Part shown: positions 1-8,285 of the stretch, piece after piece
How the letters are laid out: each line of letters opens with the position of its first letter
Position numbering within the stretch: the first letter of the stretch is position 1
Assembly: GCA_002021875.1 (NCBI GenBank)
Contig: CP018627.1
Span: 7,688,001 to 7,752,000 of the forward strand
DNA: 64,000 nucleotides
Source of the DNA: Streptomyces hygroscopicus
GTDB taxonomy: Bacteria > Actinomycetota > Actinomycetes > Streptomycetales > Streptomycetaceae
Direction of reading: 5' to 3'
Program-made: the position numbers and the translations under genes
Notes under the pieces: generated by a model
Databases searched by the model: none
Told to the model about the DNA's origin: nothing
The model's input: only the letters and a program-made list of their open reading frames with translations

Positions 1-1
1 G

Positions 2-799
2 CCGAGCAGCATCGACACCGAGAACCTGGTCGGCGACATCCGGGACGAGGCGAGCGGCTTCAAGGCCGACACCGGCGCCGAGGTGCTGGTGACCGGCCAG
101 ACGGGGATGAACATCGACATCTCGCAGAAGCTCAACGACGCGCTGGTGCCCTATCTGGTGCTCGTCGTCGGACTGGCCTTCCTGCTGCTGATGGTCGTCT
201 TCCGGTCCGTCCTGGTCCCGCTCAAGGCGGCGCTCGGCTTCCTGCTCTCCGTCGTCGCGGCGCTCGGCGCGGTGGTCGCGGTCTTCCAGTGGGGCTGGCT
301 GGCGGATCTGTTCGGCGTCGAGGAGACCGGCCCGATCATGAGCATGATGCCGATCTTCATGATCGGTGTGGTGTTCGGTCTGGCGATGGACTACGAGGTC
401 TTCCTGGTGACCCGGATGCGGGAGGCGTACGTCCATGGCGAGCGCCCCGGCCAGGCCGTCGTCACCGGCTTCCGGCACGGCGCCCGGGTGGTCACCGCGG
501 CCGCGGTCATCATGATCAGCGTCTTCGCCGGGTTCATCGGCTCGTCCGAGTCGATGATCAAGATGATCGGCTTCGGCCTCGCCACCGCTGTCCTCTTCGA
601 CGCCTTCGTGGTCCGTATGGCCATCGTCCCGGCGGTCCTGGCGCTGCTCGGCAAGTCGGCCTGGTGGCTCCCGCGCTGGCTGGACAGGGCGCTGCCCAAT
701 GTGGACGTGGAGGGCGAGGGCCTGCGCAAGCAGCTCGAGCCGACCCCCGCGGCCCAGCAGCACGACTCCGACCCGGACGCCGAGCTGACGCGTGTCTGA
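2..799 (+). CDS. MMPL family transporter, C-terminal part (5' truncated)
   Basis: The reading frame is already open at base 2, so only the last ~265 residues of a much larger RND/MMPL exporter are in the window. Visible are about five hydrophobic segments and the MMPL hallmark GLAMDYEVFLVTR near base 390, followed by a soluble polar tail. Family members export lipids, siderophores or drugs across the membrane using the proton gradient; the substrate cannot be told from this fragment. The gene ends just before a strong hairpin terminator, so it is transcriptionally separate from the metal transporter operon that follows. Confidence 0.9.
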   Translation, partial: PSSIDTENLVGDIRDEASGFKADTGAEVLVTGQTGMNIDISQKLNDALVPYLVLVVGLAFLLLMVVFRSVLVPLKAALGFLLSVVAALGAVVAVFQWGWLADLFGVEETGPIMSMMPIFMIGVVFGLAMDYEVFLVTRMREAYVHGERPGQAVVTGFRHGARVVTAAAVIMISVFAGFIGSSESMIKMIGFGLATAVLFDAFVVRMAIVPAVLALLGKSAWWLPRWLDRALPNVDVEGEGLRKQLEPTPAAQQHDSDPDAELTRV

Positions 800-835
800 C
801 CTGCGTCTGACCCGCGTCTGACCCGCGTCTGAAGC
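793..835. repeat. 11-bp tandem repeat over the MMPL stop codon
   Basis: About four imperfect copies of CGTCTGACCCG run through and past the stop codon, with unit starts near 793, 804, 815 and 826. Each unit carries a TGA. It looks like replication slippage at the 3' end of the gene. Confidence 0.7.
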
Positions 836-851
836 CGACGTTGCCTTCGGC

Positions 852-889
852 CCGACGGCGGCCTTCCGATCCCGGAAGGCCGCCGTCGG
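852..889 (+). terminator. Strong hairpin terminator after the MMPL gene
   Basis: A perfect 16-bp stem (arms 852-867 and 874-889), extendable by one G-C pair, closes on a 4-6 nt loop. There is no U-tract, which is usual in Streptomyces. It separates the MMPL gene from the ECF transporter operon. Confidence 0.85.
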
Positions 890-934
890 CGTTGATCCCA
901 GGCGATCCCGCTCGATTCCGCGATGACCGCGCTC

Positions 935-951
935 TTGCGAACGACTTGCAG
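935..951 (+). promoter_or_regulatory. Nur-like box upstream of cbiM
   Basis: TTGCGA-N5-TTGCAG differs at one position in each half from the Streptomyces Nur box as known for nickel-responsive genes (tTGCaa-N5-ttGCAA). It lies 52 bp before the cbiM start. A possible -10 (TACCAT, 960-965) sits just downstream, so a bound repressor would block transcription. The metal specificity (nickel rather than cobalt) is inferred from this site only. Confidence 0.55.
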
Positions 952-1002
952 GTACGGGCTACCATCGGGCCGATAGCAGCAGCTCAGGAGCGGAGTCCCG
1001 CC

Positions 1003-2124
1003 ATGCATGTGCCCGACGGATTCATCGACGCGCCGGTGTCGGCGGTGACCGGTGTGGTCGCCGCCGGGGCCGTCGCGGTCAGTCTGCGCGGTGCCCGGCG
1101 GGAGCTCGACGAGCGGACCGCACCGCTGGCCGGGCTGGTGGCGGCGTTCATCTTCGCCGTGCAGATGCTCAACTTCCCCGTCGCCGCCGGGACCAGCGGT
1201 CATCTGCTGGGCGGGGCGCTGGCCGCGATACTCGTGGGGCCGTATACGGGGGTGTTGTGCGTCTCCGTGGTGCTGCTGATGCAGGGCGTCCTGTTCGCGG
1301 ACGGCGGCCTTACGGCGCTCGGCGTCAACATCACGGACATGGCCCTGGTCACCACGGTCGTGGCGTACGCGATCTTCCGCACGATCGTGAAGCTGGCCCC
1401 GCGTCGCCGCCGTACGGTCACCGTCGCGTCCTTTGTGGCGGCGCTGGTCTCCGTACCGGCCGCGGCGGTGGCCTTCACGGCGATCTACGCGCTCGGCGGC
1501 ACGGCCGATGTGGCGATCGGCAAGGTCTTCGCGGCGATGGTCGGGGTGCATGTGCTGATCGGCATCGGCGAGGCGGCGATCACCGCGCTGACGGTCGGTG
1601 CCGTCGTGGCCGTACGGCCGGATCTGGTCTACGGGGCGCGGGGGGTGACCGCGCGTCCGCTGGAGATCCGCGACAGCCCGCTGGCTCCGGCCGCTCCGGG
1701 AGCGGTGGCCCGGGCCGAGGCTCCGGCGGCCGAACCCGCGACGGCGACCTCCGAGGCCCCAGAGACCCCCGAGACCTCCGCGACCCGTGAGCCCGCCGCC
1801 GTGCCGCGGCGGTCGGCGCGGCGCGTGTGGCTGGCCGGGCTCGCGGCCGCGCTGCTGTGCGCCGGGGTCGTGAGCTTCTACGCCTCCGCCAGCCCCGACG
1901 GGCTGGAAAAGGTCGCCCATGACAAGGGGATCGACGCGAAGGAAGAGGACCACGCCACCAAGGACTCCCCGCTCGCCGACTACGGCGTCAAGGACATCTC
2001 CGACGCCCGGCTCTCCGGCGGGCTCGCCGGGGTGATCGGCGTGGGGGCCACCCTCGCCGTCGGGTCCGGGGTCTTCATCGTCGTACGGCGGCGCCGGGCG
2101 ACGGCCGAGAGCGGGCGGGGCTGA
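1003..2124 (+). CDS. cbiM: CbiM/NikM-type ECF metal transporter component fused to PDGLE (CbiN-like) domain
   Basis: This 373-residue protein is the substrate-specific membrane component of a nickel/cobalt energy-coupling-factor importer. It starts MHVPDGFID, the conserved metal-binding N-terminus of CbiM/NikM, and this fixes the ATG at 1003 (AGGAG at 986-990). The CbiM domain covers roughly residues 1-215. A Pro/Ala-rich linker follows, then a membrane helix and the PDGLEKVAHDKG motif near residue 296, typical of the PDGLE/CbiN domain, with a last helix before an Arg-rich end. The separate cbiN gene is thus replaced by a fusion. cbiQ follows after 2 bp, so the operon is compact. Nickel is suggested by the Nur-like box; cobalt cannot be excluded. 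Confidence 0.92.
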   Translation: MHVPDGFIDAPVSAVTGVVAAGAVAVSLRGARRELDERTAPLAGLVAAFIFAVQMLNFPVAAGTSGHLLGGALAAILVGPYTGVLCVSVVLLMQGVLFADGGLTALGVNITDMALVTTVVAYAIFRTIVKLAPRRRRTVTVASFVAALVSVPAAAVAFTAIYALGGTADVAIGKVFAAMVGVHVLIGIGEAAITALTVGAVVAVRPDLVYGARGVTARPLEIRDSPLAPAAPGAVARAEAPAAEPATATSEAPETPETSATREPAAVPRRSARRVWLAGLAAALLCAGVVSFYASASPDGLEKVAHDKGIDAKEEDHATKDSPLADYGVKDISDARLSGGLAGVIGVGATLAVGSGVFIVVRRRRATAESGRG

Positions 2125-2126
2125 CG

Positions 2127-2891
2127 ATGGGCGCGGGACACGCGCACAAGCTCTACCGGGCGGGCCGGTCGCCCGTCCACGCCCTCCCCCCGCACTGCAA
2201 GATCGCGGCAGTCTTCTGCTTCGTCCTCGTCGTCGTCTCCACGCCCCGCGAGGCCGTCTGGGCCTTCGGGGCGTACGCGCTGCTGCTGGCCGGGGTGGCG
2301 GCGGCGGCCCGGATACCGGCCGGGTATCTGCTGCGGCGGCTGCTGATCGAGATCCCGTTCGTGGCCTTCGCCGTGCTGATGCCGTTCATCGCGGAGGGCC
2401 CGCGGGTGGCCGTGCTGGGGATGTCGCTCAGCGAGTCCGGGCTGTGGAGCGCCTGGAACATCCTCGCCAAGGGCACCCTCGGCGTCGCCGCCTCCGTCCT
2501 CCTGGCCTCCACGACCGAGCTGCGCGCCCTGCTGCTGGGGCTGCAGCGGCTGCGGATGCCCTCGCTGCTGGTGCAGATCGCCTCGTTCATGATCCGCTAC
2601 GGGGACGTCATCTCCGATGAGATGCGCCGGATGCGGATCGCCCGCCAGTCACGCGGGTTCGAGGCGCGCGGGGTGCGCCACTGGGGGGTGCTCGCCTCCT
2701 CGGCCGGGGCGCTGTTCATCCGCTCGTACGAACGGGGCGAACGGGTCCACCTGGCGATGGTCAGCCGGGGCTATACGGGCACCATGCCGGTGATCGACGA
2801 TGTGACGGCGTCCCGCGCCCAGTGGATGCACGCCGCCGCCCTCCCGCTGACCGCGCTGGCGGTCTGCCTGACCGGATGGATGCTCCTATGA
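2127..2891 (+). CDS. cbiQ: CbiQ, ECF transporter transmembrane (T) component
   Basis: The 254-residue membrane protein couples the ATPase to the metal-binding subunit. It has the CbiQ start (HKLYRAGRSPVHALPPHCKI), about six hydrophobic segments, and cytoplasmic coupling-helix sequences around MRRMRIARQSRGFEARG, which resemble the Ala-Arg-Gly motifs of T components. It starts two bases after cbiM and its stop overlaps the cbiO start (ATGA), so the three genes should be translated together. Confidence 0.92.
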   Translation: MGAGHAHKLYRAGRSPVHALPPHCKIAAVFCFVLVVVSTPREAVWAFGAYALLLAGVAAAARIPAGYLLRRLLIEIPFVAFAVLMPFIAEGPRVAVLGMSLSESGLWSAWNILAKGTLGVAASVLLASTTELRALLLGLQRLRMPSLLVQIASFMIRYGDVISDEMRRMRIARQSRGFEARGVRHWGVLASSAGALFIRSYERGERVHLAMVSRGYTGTMPVIDDVTASRAQWMHAAALPLTALAVCLTGWMLL

Positions 2892-3658
2892 CCGACCCCG
2901 CCACCACCCCGCCGTCCCTCCAGGTGGCCGGTCTGGCCTATGCGTACCCCGACGGCCATCAGGCCCTCTTCGGTGTCGATCTGACCGTGGCCCGCGGCGA
3001 GCGCGTCGCGCTGCTCGGCCCCAACGGCGCGGGCAAGACCACGCTCGTGCTGCACCTCAACGGCATCCTTACGGCGGGCGCCGGGACCGTCACGGTCGCG
3101 GGGCTGCCGGTGGCGAAGGCGCATCTGGCCGAGATCCGCCGCCGGGTGGGCATCGTCTTCCAGGACCCGGACGACCAGCTCTTCATGCCGACCGTGCGCG
3201 AGGACGTGGCCTTCGGCCCGGCCGCGGCCGGACTGCGCGGCCCGGAGCTGGAGGAGCGGGTGCGCCGCGCCCTGGAGCGGGTCGGGATGGCGGAGTTCGC
3301 CGACCGGCCGCCCCACCACCTCTCCTTCGGGCAGCGCCGGCGGGTGGCCGTGGCGACCGTGCTGGCCATGGAGCCGGAGATCCTGGTCCTGGACGAGCCC
3401 TCGTCCAACCTCGACCCGGCCTCCCGCCGCGAACTCGCCGACATCCTGCGGTCCCTGGAGGTGACCGTGCTGATGGTCACCCACGATCTGCCGTACGCGC
3501 TGGAGCTGTGCCCGCGCTCGGTGGTGCTCAGCGGCGGGGTGATCGCGGCGGACGGCGGGACGCAGGAGCTGCTGTGCGACGAGGAGCTGATGCGCGAGCA
3601 CCGGCTGGAGCTCCCCTTCGGCTTCGACCCCCGCTCGGTGACGGCGCCGGTGAGGTGA
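2888..3658 (+). CDS. cbiO: CbiO, ECF transporter ATP-binding subunit
   Basis: A 256-residue ABC ATPase with Walker A GPNGAGKTT, Q-loop FQDPDDQ, signature LSFGQRR, Walker B ILVLDEPSSNLDP and H-loop VTHD. The FQDPDDQLF stretch is characteristic of CbiO/EcfA-type ATPases. The ATG at 2888 overlaps the cbiQ stop by 4 bp. An upstream in-frame start exists inside cbiQ but is not needed. It powers metal uptake with CbiM and CbiQ; no separate second ATPase gene is present, as is normal for group I ECF systems. Confidence 0.93.
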   Translation: MTDPATTPPSLQVAGLAYAYPDGHQALFGVDLTVARGERVALLGPNGAGKTTLVLHLNGILTAGAGTVTVAGLPVAKAHLAEIRRRVGIVFQDPDDQLFMPTVREDVAFGPAAAGLRGPELEERVRRALERVGMAEFADRPPHHLSFGQRRRVAVATVLAMEPEILVLDEPSSNLDPASRRELADILRSLEVTVLMVTHDLPYALELCPRSVVLSGGVIAADGGTQELLCDEELMREHRLELPFGFDPRSVTAPVR

Positions 3659-3745
3659 GGATGCCGGTGTTTCCGGTGGGGCGAGGGTGCCGGTGAGGTA
3701 GCGGTCCGCCCACCCGCGCGCGGACGCGGCGTGCTGACGGCCGTC

Positions 3746-3955
3746 TCAGGTACGCCGGAAGCGGTAGGCGGCGTTCTCCTCCCGGTGGCGGGGACACTGG
3801 CAGGGCGGCCACGCCTGCCCCAACGCGTAGGGATTGACGTCCTCCCCGACCAGCACGGCCACCAACGCGCGCCGCGCGGTCACCATCCCGTCGCGCGCCA
3901 TCGTGTAGACACGCATCGTCATACGGGGCCCCTCACCCCCGGTGTCGGCGATCAC
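3746..3955 (-). CDS. Small conserved-type protein, unknown function
   Basis: A 69-residue basic protein, last of three coupled small genes. It contains a PPCQCPRHRE segment with two Cys and a His, possibly a metal-binding knuckle, but no recognised domain. Its ATG overlaps the stop of the preceding gene by 4 bp, which supports it being translated. A start 11 codons further in is also possible. No function is proposed. Confidence 0.55.
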   Translation of the reverse strand: MIADTGGEGPRMTMRVYTMARDGMVTARRALVAVLVGEDVNPYALGQAWPPCQCPRHREENAAYRFRRT

Positions 3956-4269
3956 TGGCCACCCTCCCCGACCGGGGCCAGGAGCTGGAGCACGCTGCGC
4001 AGGCTGCGCTTCATCGCGCCCAGGTGGTAGGACAGTTCCTCCGGCGGGGCGGTGGCCAGGTCGAGGGCTTCCGCCCCCGCGAGGGTCTGTCCGGCCACGA
4101 TCACCACGGCCTGTTCAAGGCCGTCGCGGGTGGGCTTTCCGGCCGCGATACACGCGGGGCACAGGCCCGAACGCGGCTCGGCGGGATTACGGGGCCCGAA
4201 GGTGCCGGGGGCGGCGCACAGGACGCAGCCGGGGGTCGGGGCGGGCGCGGCACGGCCGGTGGCGGTCAC
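3952..4269 (-). CDS. Small zinc-ribbon-like protein, unknown function
   Basis: A 105-residue protein with CVLC near the N-terminus and CPAC about 22 residues later, a plausible single zinc ribbon, followed by an amphipathic helical C-terminal half. It overlaps both neighbours by 4 bp, so the three genes form a tightly coupled operon divergent from the XRE-DUF5753 regulator. Function is not known. Confidence 0.6.
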   Translation of the reverse strand: MTATGRAAPAPTPGCVLCAAPGTFGPRNPAEPRSGLCPACIAAGKPTRDGLEQAVVIVAGQTLAGAEALDLATAPPEELSYHLGAMKRSLRSVLQLLAPVGEGGQ

Positions 4270-4622
4270 CGGATCACCACCATCCCGTGCGGGGCGCAGA
4301 TCAACTCCACCCGGGGGACGCTCTTCGACCGCTCTCGCTGCCGCCGCTCATCGGCCACCGCGTAGGGACGCACCAGGGCGGGCAGCTCGCTGCCCCGTGG
4401 CAGGCGGGGAACGGTGTGCAGTTCCAGGGTCGGCGAGTTGGGGCAAGGGCGCGGGGGCACCGGTCCGGGCCCACCGGTCGGGAAGCCCATGGTCCCTGCC
4501 ACGGGCCGGGAAGGCGTCGGATACGACGCGGGGAACTTCGGGACGGCCCGGTGACGGCCGGACGGCCGTAAGGCCAGAACTGCCCTCACCCATACGAGTG
4601 CGCACCGGATAAGGTCGTGCAT
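4266..4622 (-). CDS. Hypothetical protein, first gene of small three-gene operon
   Basis: A 118-residue Pro/Arg-rich protein with no recognised domain. The start chosen is the ATG at 4622, preceded by GAGGAG 8 nt upstream; an ATG 10 codons earlier lacks a ribosome binding site. It heads the operon, and its 3' end overlaps the zinc-ribbon gene. Its promoter must lie in the 208-bp region shared with the divergent XRE-DUF5753 gene, so it may be controlled by that regulator (inference). Confidence 0.55.
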   Translation of the reverse strand: MHDLIRCALVWVRAVLALRPSGRHRAVPKFPASYPTPSRPVAGTMGFPTGGPGPVPPRPCPNSPTLELHTVPRLPRGSELPALVRPYAVADERRQRERSKSVPRVELICAPHGMVVIR

Positions 4623-4769
4623 GCGATCAGCTCCTCGAAAGCTGGTGGCCACGCCCCCGGACGTCCAGCAACGTCGCGGGGGTCTTGCATGTGGCAGGTC
4701 TCTTCACCTTGCCTGCTCTTGGCGGCGTGACCCGTTGACTCTTTGTAGTGCAAGGGTGGCAATCTGTGC

Positions 4770-4812
4770 GTACCGTCAACAGGTACTGAACCTGGACAAG
4801 TTCAACTGTCCA
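4770..4812. promoter_or_regulatory. Two short dyads in the divergent promoter region
   Basis: GTACC-N7-GGTAC (4770-4786) and TGGACA-N8-TGTCCA (4793-4812) are inverted repeats within 40 bp of the XRE-DUF5753 start. They are candidate operators for that regulator, acting on itself and on the divergent small-gene operon. Confidence 0.4.
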
Positions 4813-4830
4813 ACGTGATGGGAGAGCCGT

Positions 4831-5661
4831 TTGAGTGTCGAAAGTGAGCACGCAGATCCTGCGGACCCCACCGTTTCGCCGTTGGCCCACTTCGGGGCAG
4901 AAGTGCGGCTGGAGCGTGAACGGCTGGCGATGTCCCGGGAGGACCTTGGGAGGGAGGCGCACTGCGGGTACTCGCTCGTTGCCAAGATCGAGGCTGGCAA
5001 GCGGGTCCCGGTGCTGGAATTTGCGGAAGCGTGCGACCGCGTGTTTCCGCATTCAAACGGTCGATTCGTGCGTTTATGGCCGTTGACGCTTAGGTATGCG
5101 TTCCCACCGTGGTTCCGTAGATACGTTGAGTTCGAGCGGGACGCTACAACCATCCGAACCTTCGAGAGTCAGGTTATCCCTGGGTTACTACAGACGCCGG
5201 AGTATGCGCGGGCGCTGCTTCGCACTGGCCGACCGGACAGTCTTGATGACTTGGTGACGGCCCGCATGACGCGGCAGAGTCTCTGGGAGCGCGACAGCCC
5301 GCCCCGTGCTTGGTTCGTGCTGGATGAGCAAGCACTCCACCGGAGCATTGGCGGAGCTGAAGTGATGGGGTGTCAGATGGAGCGTTTACTCAAGGCTGGC
5401 CAGGAGCCCCGCACTGTCATTCAGGTAGTGCCACGGACAGCCGGGGCGCATCCTGGACTGGCTGGCCCGTTCACGATCCTGTCATTCGGGCAGGGCCCGG
5501 ATGTGCTCTACGTGGATTCGTTCAGCGAGGGTCGTACCGTGCTGGATGCGGCAGAGGTGGATGCTGCGGCACACGCTTACGATCTGCTGAGAAGTTATGC
5601 ACTGTCGCCCGAAGCGTCGGCCGAAGTGATCGGCACTTGCTTGGAGGAATTGAGCCCGTGA
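4831..5661 (+). CDS. XRE-family regulator with DUF5753 domain
   Basis: This 276-residue protein has an N-terminal helix-turn-helix at about residues 20-75 (LERERLAMSREDLGREAHC...LVAKIEAGKRVP) and a C-terminal DUF5753 region that begins with the ATTIRTFESQVIPGLLQTPEYAR signature at about residue 105. Such regulators are abundant in Streptomyces and pair with DUF397 proteins; some pairs control development. The start is TTG at 4831 with GGGAGAG just upstream. The DUF397 gene overlaps its stop codon. GC is visibly lower than in neighbouring genes, a hint of different origin. Confidence 0.9.
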   Translation: MSVESEHADPADPTVSPLAHFGAEVRLERERLAMSREDLGREAHCGYSLVAKIEAGKRVPVLEFAEACDRVFPHSNGRFVRLWPLTLRYAFPPWFRRYVEFERDATTIRTFESQVIPGLLQTPEYARALLRTGRPDSLDDLVTARMTRQSLWERDSPPRAWFVLDEQALHRSIGGAEVMGCQMERLLKAGQEPRTVIQVVPRTAGAHPGLAGPFTILSFGQGPDVLYVDSFSEGRTVLDAAEVDAAAHAYDLLRSYALSPEASAEVIGTCLEELSP

Positions 5662-5873
5662 TCAATGCCAATGACATACGCCGTGTGGCATGGCGGAAGT
5701 CCAGCTACAGCAGCAACAACGGTGGCAACTGCGTTGAGGTTGGTGCTGGGCTTGTTGACGCTGTCCCCGTTCGCGACAGCAAGAACCCCAGCGGTCCGGC
5801 GTTGGTCTTCCCCCCGTCGTCCTGGGCATCGTTCATATCGGCTGTCAGAGGTGGAGAGTTCCACGGCGTCTGA
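5658..5873 (+). CDS. DUF397 domain protein
   Basis: A 71-residue protein with the DUF397 signature WRKSSYSSNNGGNCVEV near the start and a VRDSKNPSGPALVF segment, ending in a short amphipathic tail. It starts at GTG 5658, overlapping the regulator stop (GTGA). DUF397 proteins are partners of XRE-DUF5753 regulators and probably modulate them by direct contact. It converges on the serine hydrolase gene. Confidence 0.9.
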   Translation: MINANDIRRVAWRKSSYSSNNGGNCVEVGAGLVDAVPVRDSKNPSGPALVFPPSSWASFISAVRGGEFHGV

Positions 5874-6042
5874 CGAACGCTGACGAGTCATCAGCTTCTG
5901 CGTCCCCTGGCCACTCGGCAGGGGCCGTCGCGCTGCCCCGGTACGGCTTCGGACCGCATGGGGCCGCAAGGGAGGGGCCCGGGGCGCGCGGTAACGCCCC
6001 TCCGTCGCGGCGCCCGGCCGCACCTGCGGCCCCCTCGGGCCG

Positions 6043-7341
6043 TTACGCCTCCAGCGCCGCCAGGCTGGTCCGCACCGCGCGCACCAGCGCCTGCGCACGC
6101 GGATCCGCGGTGACACCGCGCCGCATACCGTTGGTGACGTAGGCGAAGCCGATGCGCGCCTCCGGGTCGGCGAAGGCGAGGGAGCCGCCGCGCCCCGGGT
6201 GGCCGAAGGAGCCCGGCCCCAGCAGCGGGCAGGCGGGGCCGTGCAGCATGTAGCCGAGGCCGTATCGGGTGCCGACGACCAGGACCCGGTCCGGTCCCGC
6301 TGACTCCTCCGTACGAGCCATCGTGAGCGTCGCCGGGGCGAACAGCCTGCCTCCCGAGCGGGCCGTACGGGCCGAGGGCAGCGGGCCGATCAGCGCCGCG
6401 TAGAAGCGGGCCAGCGCCTCGGCGGTGGCCACCCCGCTCGAGGCGGGCAGCTCGGCGGCGAGATAGCCGGGGTCGTTCTCGTCCGGCACCGGGGTGATCG
6501 CCGCGAACGCCCGCCGGGTCAGCGATTCGGGGTCCCGATACGCCTCGGCGACCGACCGCTTGGGGCGCAGCCGGGGCCCATGGGCGGCGGGCGCGGCCAG
6601 GGCTTCCACCGCCGCGATCCGGCCGACCCGGCCCCGCTGTGCCTCGGGCAGCCCGAGCCACAGGTCGAGCCCCAGCGGGCGGGCGATCTCCTCGGCGATC
6701 CAGCGCCCGATGGTCCGCCCGGTGACCCGGCGCACCAGCTCGCCCACCAGCCAGCTATACGTCAGGGCGTGGTAGCCGTGGGCCGTACCGGGCTCCCATA
6801 CGGGGCGCTGGGCGGCGACGGCCCGCGGCCCGGATATGCCGTCGACGGCCTCGGCGGGGGTCAGCGGGGTGTCGAGCACGGGCACGCCGGTGCGGTGCGC
6901 GAGCAGATGCCGCACCAGCACCCGCTCCTTGCCGGCTTCCTTGAACTCCGGCCAGTAGGTGCTGACCCTGCCGTCCAGATCCAGTTGGCCGCGCTGATGC
7001 AGCAGCAGCGGCACGGCGGCGGCGACGCCCTTGGTGACCGACCGGACGACCTGGGCGGTGTCCTGGGTCCAGGGCTCGGGACCGCCGCCGGAAGGCCCGG
7101 GGCCGCTCTCGCCGTCGTCGTCGGGGGTCTTCGTGTCCGGGGTCTTCGCGTCCGGGGTCTTCGTGTCGGGGGTCTTCGCGCCGCCCCACAGATCGACGAC
7201 CTTCTCGCCCTCCCGGTAGAGCGCCATGGCCGCACCCCGCTCGCCGTGCCGGGTGAAGTTCGCCGCGAAGGCGTCCCGGACCGGTTCGAAACCGTCGGCC
7301 ACCGTGCCCTGGACGTCCACCACTGATCCGACTCCCGCCAT
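6043..7341 (-). CDS. Serine hydrolase, class C beta-lactamase / esterase family
   Basis: The protein has 432 residues from the chosen start. It shows the SVTK motif (SxxK nucleophile), a YSW segment (YxN-type motif) and a C-terminal HPGRGG segment corresponding to the KTG/HxG box, all in the order of the EstB/class C beta-lactamase-like family. No signal peptide is seen, so it is probably a cytoplasmic esterase or peptidase, not a resistance enzyme. The ATG at 7341 was chosen because family proteins begin near here; it lacks a good ribosome binding site, and an in-frame ATG at 7404 is an alternative. Near the N-terminus there is a four-fold KTPD(T/A) repeat (about 7125-7185), apparently a recent low-complexity expansion in a surface loop. 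Confidence 0.85.
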   Translation of the reverse strand: MAGVGSVVDVQGTVADGFEPVRDAFAANFTRHGERGAAMALYREGEKVVDLWGGAKTPDTKTPDAKTPDTKTPDDDGESGPGPSGGGPEPWTQDTAQVVRSVTKGVAAAVPLLLHQRGQLDLDGRVSTYWPEFKEAGKERVLVRHLLAHRTGVPVLDTPLTPAEAVDGISGPRAVAAQRPVWEPGTAHGYHALTYSWLVGELVRRVTGRTIGRWIAEEIARPLGLDLWLGLPEAQRGRVGRIAAVEALAAPAAHGPRLRPKRSVAEAYRDPESLTRRAFAAITPVPDENDPGYLAAELPASSGVATAEALARFYAALIGPLPSARTARSGGRLFAPATLTMARTEESAGPDRVLVVGTRYGLGYMLHGPACPLLGPGSFGHPGRGGSLAFADPEARIGFAYVTNGMRRGVTADPRAQALVRAVRTSLAALEA

Positions 7342-7484
7342 GTCGACCCGCGCGTGTGTGCTGTGTTTCTCCTTATGGTGCAACGTCCTTCGGGTGAGGA
7401 TCATGCCGGGGGCGGGCAGGATCACCGGCGGACACGTCACCGTGGGGCGGTGGCGGTCCGAGAGCCGACGAGAAGGGGCACACG

Positions 7485-8285
7485 GTGCGGAGATTCGAGG
7501 GCTACGCGGTCATGCTCACCGGCGCGGGACGCGGGATCGGGGAGGTCACCGCCCGTCGCTTCGCCGAGGAGGGCGCCCGGGTGCTGATCACCGACCTGGA
7601 CGGTGAACGGGCCGCCAAGGCCGCCGCGTCCATACGGGCCGACGGCGGCGAGGCCGAGTCGCTGGGCTGCGATGTGGCCGGGCGGGCGGACGCCGAGGCG
7701 GCCGTGGCGCACGCCGTAAGGAGCTTCGGAAGGCTGGACGTCCTGGTCAACAGCGCCCACTCATGCCACGTCGACACCCCGCTGTTCGAGGACCAGTTGG
7801 ACGACGAGTGGCAGCAGGACATCGATGTCACCCTCGGCGGCGCCTTCCGCTGCTCCCGCGCCGCGCTGCCGCATCTGGCCGCCGCGGACGGCCGGGGCGC
7901 GATCGTCAACGTCGGCTCGGTCAACGGCCTCCAGGACTTCGGCAACCACGCCTACAGCGCCGCCAAGGCGGGCCTGGGCAGCCTCACCCGTACCCTGGCC
8001 GCCCACGCCGCCCGGCGGGGCGTCCGCGTCAACCTCGTGGCCCCCGGCACGATCCGCACCCCCGGCTGGGACGGCCAGGAGGACACCCTGCGCCGCGCCG
8101 CCGAGGTCTACCCGCTCGGCCGGGTCGGCGAACCCGCCGACATCGCCGCCGCCATCACCTTCCTCGCCTCATCCGACGCCGCCTGGATCACCGGCACCAC
8201 CCTCCCCGTGGACGGCGGCATCACCACCACGAACGTGGCGGTGCGCAGGGCCTTCGGTCACTTGGAGACGCCCAGCGAGACATAG
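7485..8285 (+). CDS. Short-chain dehydrogenase/reductase
   Basis: A 266-residue classical SDR: Rossmann TGAGRGIG near residue 12, NS(A) after strand 4 in place of the usual NNAG, catalytic Ser in NVGSVNG, and YSAAK with the Tyr-Lys pair. The C-terminus has the usual SSDAAWITGTTLPVDGG block. GTG 7485 is preceded by AGAAGGGG. The substrate is not deducible. It is divergent from the serine hydrolase, and its last 28 bp overlap the 3' end of the convergent caspase-fusion gene. Confidence 0.92.
   Translation: MRRFEGYAVMLTGAGRGIGEVTARRFAEEGARVLITDLDGERAAKAAASIRADGGEAESLGCDVAGRADAEAAVAHAVRSFGRLDVLVNSAHSCHVDTPLFEDQLDDEWQQDIDVTLGGAFRCSRAALPHLAAADGRGAIVNVGSVNGLQDFGNHAYSAAKAGLGSLTRTLAAHAARRGVRVNLVAPGTIRTPGWDGQEDTLRRAAEVYPLGRVGEPADIAAAITFLASSDAAWITGTTLPVDGGITTTNVAVRRAFGHLETPSET

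Noticed and set aside
800..1002. Cobalamin riboswitch before cbiM
   Set aside because: The space after the terminator is only ~110 nt, and no B12-box-like sequence was noticed.
391..1953. 520-residue minus-strand frame opposite the MMPL end and cbiM
   Set aside because: Antisense to two well-supported genes and crosses a terminator hairpin.
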